Under the pieces are notes generated by a model. That model was not told where the DNA came from and made no database searches. It saw only the letters and a program-made list of their open reading frames with translations. 6,147 bases of DNA from Methylovulum sp. (lineage in GTDB: Bacteria > Pseudomonadota > Gammaproteobacteria > Methylococcales > Methylomonadaceae): contig SCST01000121.1 of assembly GCA_004299465.1 (NCBI GenBank), positions 1 to 6,147 on the forward strand. Reading direction: 5' to 3'. Shown here piece after piece: positions 1 to 5,026 of the stretch. Position 1 is the stretch's first letter. Each line of letters begins with the position of its first letter. Both the position numbers and the translations under genes were made by a program.

Positions 1-1119
1 TCCCGGCAAATCGTCGAAGTATTCAGCGATGCCGCGTATCAATACACCGTGACGAAATCGGATAAGGAAACCGAAAGCAAATTGGAGAAAATCGGCATTA
101 GCGCCCCGGAAGCCGAGGTGGCGTCAGCCCAAGCGGGCCTGGCGCAAGGCCGGGCGATTGCCGAAGGCGTCAGTTTTACGAAATTGCTCGCCGATTTGCC
201 GGCCAATATCTGTACGCCGTCTTACCTGGCCAGGCAGGCCCTGGAAATGGCTGAAAAATTCGATAAATTATCGATCAGCATCCTCGAAGAATCCGATATG
301 GAAACGCTGGGCATGGGGGCCTTGCTATCGGTGTCGCGCGGCAGCCGCCAACCCGCCAAATTGATCACGCTGGACTACCAGGGCGGCGAGAAAAACGCCA
401 AGCCCATCGTGTTGGTCGGTAAGGGCCTGACTTTTGATGCCGGCGGTATTTCATTAAAGCCGGGCCTGGGCATGGATGAAATGAAATACGATATGTGCGG
501 CGGCGCCGCTGTGCTGGGTACCTTGCAGGCCGCCATACAAATGAATTTGCCGCTGAATATCGTCGGCCTGATCCCGTCATCGGAAAACCTGCCCGACGGC
601 GATGCCAACAGGCCCGGCGACATCCTGACGAGCCTGTCCGGCAAGACTATCGAAGTATTGAACACCGACGCCGAAGGTCGCTTATTGCTGTGCGATACCT
701 TGACTTATGCCGAGCGCTACCATCCCGATGTCGTTATTGACCTTGCGACCTTGACCGGCGCTTGCCTGGTCGCCTTGGGCCGTATCCCTAGCGGCTTGCT
801 GGGCAATGACGATGAGTTGTGCAACGAGCTGTTGGCCGCCGGCGAAACCGCCAATGACAGCCTCTGGCGCTTGCCGCTATGGGAAGAATACCAGGAACTG
901 CTGAAATCCAATTTTGCCGATATGGCCAATATTGGCGGCAAAGACGCCGGAACGATAACCGCGGCCTGTTTCCTGTCGCGGTTTGCCGAGAACTTCCGCT
1001 GGGCGCACCTGGATATTGCCGGAACCGCATGGCGCACCGGGCAAACCAAAGGCGCAACCGGCCGCCCCGTGCCGCTGTTAAGTCAATACCTGATTAACCG
1101 GGCGGCTGTCCAGGTTTGA
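1..1119 (+). CDS. pepA: Leucyl aminopeptidase (M17), 5'-truncated by window edge
   Basis: This is a dinuclear-metal cytosolic aminopeptidase of family M17 that removes N-terminal residues from peptides; in E. coli PepA also binds DNA in Xer recombination and carAB control. The frame is open from base 1, so the GTG at 49 is internal and not the start. The 372 visible residues correspond to the protein from about residue 130 of the ~503-residue E. coli enzyme. Counting from base 1, the expected metal ligands are all present: K141, D146, D164, D223 and E225, plus catalytic K153 and R227. The M17 signature NTDAEGRL is at codons 221-228. The constant offset of 129 from E. coli numbering argues for no internal indel across the catalytic core. 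The C-terminus looks complete. No clear terminator follows. holC begins 374 bases downstream, separated by repeat DNA rather than the tight spacing often seen. Confidence 0.97.
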   Translation, partial: SRQIVEVFSDAAYQYTVTKSDKETESKLEKIGISAPEAEVASAQAGLAQGRAIAEGVSFTKLLADLPANICTPSYLARQALEMAEKFDKLSISILEESDMETLGMGALLSVSRGSRQPAKLITLDYQGGEKNAKPIVLVGKGLTFDAGGISLKPGLGMDEMKYDMCGGAAVLGTLQAAIQMNLPLNIVGLIPSSENLPDGDANRPGDILTSLSGKTIEVLNTDAEGRLLLCDTLTYAERYHPDVVIDLATLTGACLVALGRIPSGLLGNDDELCNELLAAGETANDSLWRLPLWEEYQELLKSNFADMANIGGKDAGTITAACFLSRFAENFRWAHLDIAGTAWRTGQTKGATGRPVPLLSQYLINRAAVQV

Positions 1120-1178
1120 TTCTTATCACAGGCAACCCACACTAAATACAATACTTGGTGATTAAACAATGGAACGCT

Positions 1179-1252
1179 GATGACGCCGATGATTATGATT
1201 AACACAGATTTTTATTAACGGGTCTGTGGTTATCATCTTCATTTGCGTCATC
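1179..1252. repeat. Imperfect inverted repeat, GATGAC...CACAG family
   Basis: A 29-base arm at 1179-1207 is matched in inverse orientation by 1224-1252 at 23 of 29 positions, separated by a 16-base AT-rich loop. Both begin or end with GATGAC and CACAG. A third copy, inverted relative to the first, lies at 1390-1418. Together they frame the GC-rich element at 1257-1332. No open reading frame of note is present in this pepA-holC gap. Confidence 0.7.
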
Positions 1253-1256
1253 GGTT

Positions 1257-1391
1257 GTAGGGCGCGCCGCGCGCGCCAACGGATAGGCACGTTGCCCCAA
1301 GTATCGGATAAGGCGCGCGCGGGGCGCCCTACTCAGGTCAAAGAGCGAGTATAATTTCAGGTAATTTGGCAAGGAGCTGAGTCGTTACTCT
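1257..1391. repeat. GC-rich inverted-end element, copy 1, with conserved right-hand tail
   Basis: The arms 1257-1277 and 1312-1332 are inverted repeats matching at 20 of 21 positions (outer end GTAGGGCGC), with a 34-base centre. The sequence beyond the right arm, including the 15-mer CAGGTCAAAGAGCGA (1334-1348), is repeated next to copy 3 at 4321-4335, and similarity continues to about 1391. The mobile or repeated unit is therefore longer than the hairpin alone. It resembles a non-autonomous MITE- or REP-like repeat. No coding capacity is seen. Confidence 0.75.
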
Positions 1392-1429
1392 GTGCTTATC
1401 TTATTCATCTGTGTCATCAGTGTTCTATT
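1390..1429 (-). repeat. Third copy of GATGAC...CACAG repeat, inverted
   Basis: Read on the minus strand, 1390-1429 matches 1168-1207 over 40 bases. Within the 29-base core (1390-1418) 23 positions agree, and the outer part AATAGAACACT compares with AATGGAACGCT. With the copies at 1179-1207 and 1224-1252 it brackets the GC-rich element, so the pepA-holC gap is almost entirely repeat DNA. The remaining bases 1430-1493 hold no feature I can support. Confidence 0.6.
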
Positions 1430-1493
1430 TTTGGCGGCTGAGTAGGCGAAGTTATAGGATGGGTGGTTGATTTTTTTGCGAGTTACCTAAAGC

Positions 1494-1934
1494 ATGTCCA
1501 TAGTTAGTTTTTATGTGTTGCCGCCCACTTCCTCCACACAGGAACGCTATCTATTTACTTGCAAATTGATAGAAAAATCCTACCGTAGCGGCTGCTTTTG
1601 TTATGTGTTGACCGATTCGCCGGAACAAAGCCGGCTCCTCGATGACCTGCTCTGGACCTTCAGGGCAGGCAGTTTTATTCCGCACCAGTTGTACACAGGC
1701 GAGCCGCCCGCCATTGAAAAAATCATTTTAATCGGCTCAATCGATCCGCCTGGCGGCTGGCAGGCAAACGTGATTAACCTGTCCTCGCAATGCCCTCAGA
1801 ATTTCCGGCAGGTCGAACGCATCCTGGAAATACTCGATAACAGTGAAGCCGGCAAAGCCGCCGGTCGGCAACGTTATCGCCAATACCAGCAGGCCGGGCT
1901 CGACATGGCTACGCATGCCATCCAGCAAATCTAG
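1494..1934 (+). CDS. holC: DNA polymerase III chi subunit
   Basis: The chi subunit bridges the clamp-loader complex (through psi) and single-strand binding protein at the replication fork. The 146-residue product has the length of the family (E. coli chi is 147). It shows the family pattern of a short beta start (SIVSFYVLP), a basic helix with R/K residues, LLDDLLWTF, SFIPHQLYTGE, and a C-terminal RQRYRQYQQAG segment resembling the RERYKAYRVAG of E. coli. The position directly after pepA supports the call. The ATG at 1494 gives the correct N-terminus, although its Shine-Dalgarno is weak. The valS expected next is absent; accessory DNA follows, and bases 1587-1811 reappear nearly unchanged at 5923-6147. 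This copy appears intact and would supply chi function. Confidence 0.93.
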   Translation: MSIVSFYVLPPTSSTQERYLFTCKLIEKSYRSGCFCYVLTDSPEQSRLLDDLLWTFRAGSFIPHQLYTGEPPAIEKIILIGSIDPPGGWQANVINLSSQCPQNFRQVERILEILDNSEAGKAAGRQRYRQYQQAGLDMATHAIQQI

Positions 1935-2016
1935 GTATGATGGCATCGGTCACCCCTGGCCTGTGCCCTGTCCATAGTTAGAGAAAAGCTAAGGAACACG
2001 CATGAAATAACTTTTT

Positions 2017-2058
2017 CGCTCGTCCGCTCATTCCCAAGCCGGAGCTTGGGGACGAGCG
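2017..2058. repeat. Two-part hairpin downstream of holC
   Basis: An outer stem CGCTCGTC (2017-2024) pairs with GACGAGCG (2051-2058), and an inner stem CCCAAGC (2033-2039) pairs with GCTTGGG (2044-2050) around the loop CGGA. An eight-base bulge sits on the 5' side only. No T-run follows, so it is not a classical rho-independent terminator. It may be a REP-like element or may stabilise or end the holC transcript. The gap 1935-2400 otherwise holds GC-rich repeat copy 2 and the leader of the next gene. Confidence 0.65.
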
Positions 2059-2157
2059 AAACGGATGTTGATAAAAAACTTGTCCCCGTGGTGGTGGCGT
2101 GCGGTGCGGTTATGGAAAACGGCGAATAAAATGACTTTTAAGACAAACGTATAAGTT

Positions 2158-2256
2158 GTAGGGCGTGTCGCGTGCGCCATTAGCGGATTGGCACGTTTTA
2201 CCTTTACGCCGGAGAAGGCGCGCGCGGCACGCCCTTCAGATGGCTTGGTAATAAAC
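2158..2256. repeat. GC-rich inverted-end element, copy 2
   Basis: Inner arms 2161-2178 and 2217-2234 are inverted repeats at 16 of 18 positions (GGGCGTG...), preceded by GTA as in the other copies. The spacer contains a GGATTGGCACGTT-like stretch resembling GGATAGGCACGTT in copy 1. The sequence just right of the arm (TTCAGAT, then GGTAAT) resembles that after copy 4. This is the most diverged copy. It lies within the leader region of the variable-protein gene. Confidence 0.65.
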
Positions 2257-2356
2257 TGAACAATTAGGAGCATTTTTCTTAACTATGGGCAGTGACGCTC
2301 CGCGTCGGAACAATAAGAAAGCAATTTATCTTCTTGTGATAAGGCCATAAATTTTG

Positions 2357-2375
2357 TAGGGTATGTTGCACCCTA
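2357..2375. promoter_or_regulatory. Small inverted repeat in leader of variable-protein gene
   Basis: TAGGGT (2357-2362) and ACCCTA (2370-2375) are perfect inverted repeats with a seven-base loop, 25 bases ahead of the ATG at 2401. It could form a weak leader hairpin or an operator, or be a remnant of the GTAGGG-ended repeats. I could not identify a convincing sigma70 promoter here. The GGAG at 2389-2392 is the likely ribosome binding site, eight bases before the ATG. Confidence 0.35.
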
Positions 2376-2400
2376 AACTATTTCTCTTGGAGCCATCCCT

Positions 2401-3361
2401 ATGAAAACAAAGTACAAACAACTCGCCATCACGCTGATATTGGCCGTTATTGGTATCAACATCGCCCATGCGCTTGCCCCCTGCCGGTAAACCCGTTACC
2501 GGTTCGATTGCCTTGCAAGGCGGCAGTGCTTCGACGGTGAAATATGCAGCACCCGCGACATCCGCCTACAAAGTCCATGTGTTTATACCCAAAGCAGCGT
2601 CAGTGCCCGATGCGCTTTATCGTGTCTATCCGAAAGGCAAAAGAGCCGGTAGTGCCGATTGTGTCAGCACGGATGCTAAATTCCCCTGCTATGAAGTGAC
2701 GGTTGACCAAACCCAGCATCAAAACGCGTGGGTGCAACTGATGCTGAACGATGATGCCGAAACGCAATGGGAATTTGTTAAAAGCAAGGGCATTGTCACG
2801 GCGGTTGCCGGCAACCTGGACGCGGCGGATATGCTCAACCTGTCGGCAGTCGTGCGTTTTGAAGACACGGTCAGGGCGATCGGCAAAAATTATCAGGGCG
2901 GCATTATTTTCTATCTCGACAGCAGTGGTGAACACGGCTTGATTGCCGCAGCAGCGGACCAAAGCACCGGCATTCAATGGTATAACGGTGCTTATATCAC
3001 TACCGGCGCGACAGGTACTGCCGTCGGTACCGGTTTTACCAATACCGCCAAGATCATCCAGGCACAAGGCGCAGGTTCTTATGCCGCCAAATTGTGTGCC
3101 AATCTGGAGATCGGCGCTTACAGTGACTGGTATTTGCCGTCAAAAGATGAATTGAACCTGATGTATACCACTATTGGTCAGGGGGCTGCCGCACCGTTGA
3201 CCAATGTTGGTGGTTTTGCCGGTGCCTGGTACTGGAGTTCGTCTGAGTTCGCCAACTTCTTCAACTACCTCTACGCGTGGGTCCAGGATTTCGGTAGCGG
3301 CGCTCAGACCACCAACTCTGAGAACGACACGCTTGCAGTCCGTGCGGTGAGGGCTTTTTAA
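2401..3361 (+). CDS. DGR variable protein: signal peptide, golvesin-like domain, DUF1566/Lcl-type domain; apparent frameshift
   Basis: This is the likely diversified target of the DGR cassette. GGAG at 2389-2392 precedes ATG 2401, which opens a typical signal peptide (MKTKYKQ, hydrophobic LAITLILAVIGI, then AHA). That frame stops at 2488-2490. The rest lies one frame over, open from a TTG at 2450. Removing one C from the CCCCC run at 2477-2481 joins them as ...IAHALAPAGKPVTG, giving 319 residues, so I read it as one gene with a frameshift. Numbering from 2450, residues about 15-145 resemble a golvesin C-terminal-like beta-sandwich (VYPKG, VTVDQ, NAWVQL, AVVRFED). Residues about 147-303 resemble DUF1566/Lcl C-terminal domains (GKNYQGGIIFYLD, GEHGL, SDWYLPSKDELNLMY, YWSSSE, VRAVRAF), with a C-type-lectin-like fold inferred. 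The variable positions are 267-275, 278, 280, 285, 287-291, 293, 295 and 302. Export suggests surface display. avd follows 52 bases later. Confidence 0.85.
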
Positions 3362-3362
3362 C
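3205..3362 (+). repeat. DGR variable repeat (VR)
   Basis: The VR covers the last third of the DUF1566-type domain and runs into the stop codon. It aligns with the template repeat at 3925-4070. The first 43 bases (3205-3247) are identical. A heterogeneous central part follows, in which every one of 21 substitutions faces an adenine in the template. A 20-base identical block at 3334-3353 closes the mutable part. The VR is 12 bases longer than the TR because 3248-3274 holds nine NNC codons against five in the TR. The TAA stop itself arises where the TR has AAA. Confidence 0.93.
3334..3362 (+). other. Candidate initiation-of-mutagenic-homing (IMH) region
   Basis: The block TGCAGTCCGTGCGGTGAGGG (3334-3353) is identical to TR 4042-4061 and is G/C-rich. 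It is followed by a short stretch that differs from the TR at two bases (C3354 against A4062, T3359 against A4067). In characterised DGRs a GC block followed by a slightly divergent IMH marks the 3' limit where cDNA homing starts and distinguishes VR from TR (IMH*). The assignment rests on position and resemblance only. Confidence 0.65.
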
Positions 3363-3386
3363 TATTTAACGCTTTATCACTTTTTT

Positions 3387-3408
3387 CCGCGAAGCGGCGA
3401 TTTTTTTT
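3387..3408 (+). promoter_or_regulatory. Mini-hairpin with T-run just after VR
   Basis: CCGC (3387-3390) pairs with GCGG (3394-3397) around GAA, containing the GCGAAGC core known as an unusually stable DNA mini-hairpin. A T8 run follows at 3401-3408. In some DGRs a short hairpin just downstream of the VR promotes target recognition; the location, 25 bases after the stop, fits that. It could instead be a weak attenuator between the variable-protein gene and avd. Confidence 0.5.
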
Positions 3409-3413
3409 GACCT

Positions 3414-3758
3414 ATGGCCCTTTACTATGATTTGCCCGTTTATCGGGACACCTATCGGTTGATCTTAAAGATTTTTGAATGCACCAAGGATTTTAGTAAA
3501 GAGTATAAATACACATTGGGTCAAGATATGAAGCGGGATGCCTTGCAATGGGTCAGAACGATTTATCGGGCGAATAAAGCCACGCAAAAACGGGAACATC
3601 TGGAAGCGTTTCTGGATGATTTTGAATTGCTGAAGCTGGAAATACGCCTGGCCGCCGATTTAAAAATTTTACCGTTAAAAAAACAAGCCGAACTGAGCCT
3701 GTTAATGGACAGCATAGGCAAACAAATAACCGGATGGCGCAATGCCCATCCGGTTTAA
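3414..3758 (+). CDS. avd: DGR accessory variability protein (Avd, four-helix bundle)
   Basis: Avd proteins are small basic four-helix bundles that form pentamers, bind the DGR reverse transcriptase and template RNA, and are required for mutagenic cDNA synthesis. The 114-residue product is mostly helical and lysine/arginine-rich, with the family pattern LPVYRDTYRLILKIFE, FSKEYKYTLGQDMKRDAL, IYRANKA, LDDFELLKLEIRLAADLKIL and IGKQITGWRNAH. The same Pfam neighbourhood includes 23S rRNA intervening-sequence proteins, but the position between a VR-bearing gene and a TR makes Avd the better reading. ATG 3414 is preceded by only a weak ribosome binding site (TTTTGACCT), so translation may be coupled or low. 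Its stop codon overlaps a 10-bp hairpin. The reverse transcriptase usually encoded nearby is missing. Confidence 0.88.
   Translation: MALYYDLPVYRDTYRLILKIFECTKDFSKEYKYTLGQDMKRDALQWVRTIYRANKATQKREHLEAFLDDFELLKLEIRLAADLKILPLKKQAELSLLMDSIGKQITGWRNAHPV
3728..3755 (+). promoter_or_regulatory. Hairpin at the 3' end of avd
   Basis: AACCGGATGG (3728-3737) and CCATCCGGTT (3746-3755) form a perfect 10-bp stem with an eight-base loop, ending next to the avd stop codon (3756-3758). No T-run follows, so it is unlikely to be an intrinsic terminator. In the Bordetella phage DGR the functional template RNA includes the sequence at the end of avd, so this stem may belong to the DGR RNA. That is inference. 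Confidence 0.5.
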
Positions 3759-3880
3759 CGCCGGAATTGCTGTGGCTACGGTGACAGCAAGCGAGCACGC
3801 TTTTGTTGTGAGCGATAAAGGGACAGTTTGTGTTTAATCAGACCTGACAGGTTTTGGGCTGGGCAAGCTGTTAAATCGTC

Positions 3881-3904
3881 TGTGCCGAGGATGCCCTTGG
3901 CACA
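3881..3904 (+). promoter_or_regulatory. Hairpin 20 bases upstream of the template repeat
   Basis: TGTGCCGAGG (3881-3890) pairs with CCTTGGCACA (3895-3904) over 10 positions with one G-T wobble and the loop ATGC. It lies in the 166-base avd-TR spacer, which has no gene. No T-run follows. It is a candidate structural element of the DGR template RNA. The spacer also carries ACCTGACAGGT near 3842-3852, a short near-palindrome of unknown meaning. Confidence 0.5.
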
Positions 3905-3924
3905 GCAAAACGCCTTTATTTAAT

Positions 3925-4070
3925 TGTTGGTGGTTTTGCCGGTGCCTGGTACTGGAGTTCGTCTGAGAACGACAACAACAACGCGTGGAACCAGAATTTC
4001 GGTAGCGGCGATCAGAACAACAACAATAAGAACAACACGAATGCAGTCCGTGCGGTGAGGGATTTTAAAC
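3925..4070 (+). ncRNA. DGR template repeat (TR) in template RNA
   Basis: This is a non-coding near-copy of the VR at the end of the variable-protein gene. Read in the VR frame it is rich in AAC and AAT codons, as in known templates where adenines mark positions to be randomised: AAC GAC AAC AAC AAC at 3968-3982 and a second AAC/AAT cluster at 4013-4042. All 21 substitutions against the VR occur at TR adenines and none at C, G or T. No start codon or ribosome site places it in a gene. It would be transcribed with avd, and a rho-independent terminator follows at 4082-4114. Confidence 0.92.
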
Positions 4071-4081
4071 AAAGCGATTTG

Positions 4082-4114
4082 AGCCTGACGCTGCAAAGTG
4101 TCGGGCTTTTTTTT
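4082..4114 (+). terminator. Rho-independent terminator after the template repeat
   Basis: AGCCTGAC (4082-4089) pairs with GTCGGGCT (4100-4107) in an 8-bp stem with one T-G wobble, closed by a 10-base loop and followed by T8 at 4107-4114. It ends the transcript 12 bases after the TR. This means no reverse transcriptase is cotranscribed downstream, unlike the common avd-TR-RT order. Confidence 0.8.
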
Positions 4115-4129
4115 AGCTTGTTTTCTACA

Positions 4130-4158
4130 GAGGGACGGGGTTTGTAACCCCGTCCCTC
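4130..4158. repeat. Palindromic repeat, GTTTGTAAC core, copy A
   Basis: GAGGGACGGGG (4130-4140) and CCCCGTCCCTC (4148-4158) form a perfect 11-bp stem with the loop TTTGTAA. The centre GGGTTTGTAACCC recurs inverted in copy B at 4194-4218. This is a REP-like intergenic element. It lies after the DGR terminator and in no gene. Confidence 0.7.
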
Positions 4159-4193
4159 ACGTTCTCTTACTTCCATAAATACTTAAAACGTTA

Positions 4194-4218
4194 TGGAACG
4201 GGTTACAAACCCGTTCCA
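4194..4218. repeat. Palindromic repeat, GTTTGTAAC core, copy B (inverted)
   Basis: TGGAACGGGTT (4194-4204) and AACCCGTTCCA (4208-4218) form a perfect 11-bp stem with the loop ACA. On the minus strand its centre reads GGGTTTGTAACCC, as in copy A, but the flanking arms differ (GGAAC against GGGAC). The compensating changes in both arms keep the stem perfect in each copy, which suggests the structure is what is kept. Confidence 0.7.
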
Positions 4219-4259
4219 GCGGCGGTAACTATTCAGCCTCTAGCTAAAGTTGCCTATTA

Positions 4260-4377
4260 TACGGATTGGCTCATTGCGGCAAGTATCGGAGGCTGGCTGG
4301 CGCGCACGGCGCGCCCTACACAGGTCAAAGAGCGAATATAATTCAGGCGACTTGGTTAGGCGCTGGGTGGTTACTGA
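4260..4377. repeat. GC-rich element copy 3, left arm missing
   Basis: Only the right arm (4299-4320, ending GGCGCGCCCTACA) is present. The left part (ACGGATTGGCTCATTGC, AAGTATCGGA) matches the centre of copy 1 (ACGGATAGGCACGTTGC, AAGTATCGGA), so the outer left arm has been lost. The right-hand tail matches that of copy 1 from CAGGTCAAAGAGCGA (4321-4335) to about 4377. Short open frames crossing it are not supported as genes. Confidence 0.65.
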
Positions 4378-4466
4378 CTATCGGCCTTATCCGCGCGGAA
4401 TATGGCAAGCCGATCGACAGCCTGCTGAACAAATCGCCGCTGGTAGCGAAAATACTCAGACTGTAG
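4378..4466 (+). pseudogene. Possible 3' remnant of an unidentified gene
   Basis: Between repeat copies 3 and 4 an open frame ends at 4466 with a plausible protein tail, TIGLIRAEYGKPIDSLLNKS followed by PLVAKILRL, in which a hydrophobic start is followed by an amphipathic basic end. The upstream part of the frame runs through repeat DNA and looks artificial. I do not recognise the family. It may be the end of a gene broken by the repeats, or chance. Confidence 0.2.
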
Positions 4467-4560
4467 GGCGCGCCGCGCGCGCCATCAAGGAGCCAGCACA
4501 CTATCCAAGTCGGAGAAGGCGCGCATGGCGCGCCCTACATTTCAGATTGCTCGGTAATTA
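4462..4560. repeat. GC-rich inverted-end element, copy 4
   Basis: The arms 4462-4483 and 4518-4539 are inverted repeats at 20 of 22 positions, with outer ends TGTAGGGCGCGCC. The left arm is identical to that of copy 1 over GTAGGGCGCGCC and beyond. The following TTTCAGATTGCTCGGTAAT resembles the sequence after copy 2. It ends about 25 bases before the response-regulator start and lies in that gene's leader. Confidence 0.75.
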
Positions 4561-4585
4561 GTCACCAAAAACCAATACTACCATC

Positions 4586-5026
4586 ATGAACAATACCCGT
4601 CCCGTCATCCCAACTGTCCACACCGTGCTGGTTATCGACGATATTCCAGCCAATTTTGACGTCGCGGTGGAGCATCTCGAAGCGCGCGGTTACCGGGTCG
4701 TTATCGCCCAGGACGGTGAAGAAGGTTTCCAGCGCGCCGTTTTCGTCCAGCCCGATTTGATCCTGCTGGATGTCATGTTGCCGGGACAAGACGGCTTTGA
4801 GATTTGCCGGCGTTTAAAAGCCGATGCGAAGACCTCAGGCATCCCGGTCATTTTTATGACCGCGCTGTCGGAGGAAAATGACAAATTGGCAGGATTTAAG
4901 GCCGGCGGCATTGATTACGTTACCAAGCCGTTGTGCATCAGCGAAGTCATTGCCAGGGTCGATACCCATATCAAGCTGCATTCAATGCAAAAACAACAGT
5001 TGACAGTGGTAAAAATGCACACATAA
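4586..5026 (+). CDS. Response regulator receiver-domain protein, probably C-terminally truncated
   Basis: This is a CheY-like receiver domain that takes a phosphoryl group from a histidine kinase. The domain spans residues about 13-130 of 146. The acidic pair is D18/D19 (VIDD), the phospho-acceptor D62 (LILLDVMLPG), the switch residue T92 (FMTA) and the conserved lysine K115 (YVTKP). The tail VIARVDTHIKLHSMQKQQ is what normally leads into a following output or kinase domain in hybrid regulators. Here it stops after ten more residues (LTVVKMHT at the end), which are encoded by the promoter/operator DNA of the toxin-antitoxin operon. That suggests the 3' part was lost when the module arrived. 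A stand-alone receiver is the alternative. ATG 4586 has no good Shine-Dalgarno, and no partner kinase lies in the window. Confidence 0.85.
   Translation: MNNTRPVIPTVHTVLVIDDIPANFDVAVEHLEARGYRVVIAQDGEEGFQRAVFVQPDLILLDVMLPGQDGFEICRRLKADAKTSGIPVIFMTALSEENDKLAGFKAGGIDYVTKPLCISEVIARVDTHIKLHSMQKQQLTVVKMHT

Noticed and set aside
2450..2466. TTG at 2450 as true start of the variable protein
   Set aside because: It has no ribosome binding site at the right distance, and the residues to about 2480 (VSTSPMRLP) are an out-of-frame reading of the signal peptide DNA. The ATG at 2401 with GGAG plus a frameshift explains the gene better.
2600..3067. 155-codon minus-strand frame opposite the variable-protein gene
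   Set aside because: It is the antisense shadow of a frame with clear domain motifs, and its own product shows none.
3414..3758. avd as an rRNA intervening-sequence protein
   Set aside because: The fold family is shared, but there is no rRNA here and the gene lies between a VR-bearing target and a TR, where Avd is expected.
3968..4042. AAC runs as an ordinary microsatellite
   Set aside because: The runs are interrupted by conserved coding-like blocks and match the VR codon by codon, which fits a template repeat.
3925..4070. TR as a degraded duplicate of the target gene's 3' end
   Set aside because: Random decay would produce substitutions at all bases. Here all 21 differences lie at template adenines, and C, G and T positions are perfectly kept.
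1257..4539. Repeated GC-rich units as a CRISPR array
   Set aside because: There are only four copies, irregularly spaced by hundreds to thousands of bases, internally palindromic over their ends, and no cas genes are seen.
4250..4561. 103-codon plus-strand frame
   Set aside because: Most of it is translated GC-rich repeat sequence (RRAWRALHFR and similar), with no ribosome site and no family resemblance.
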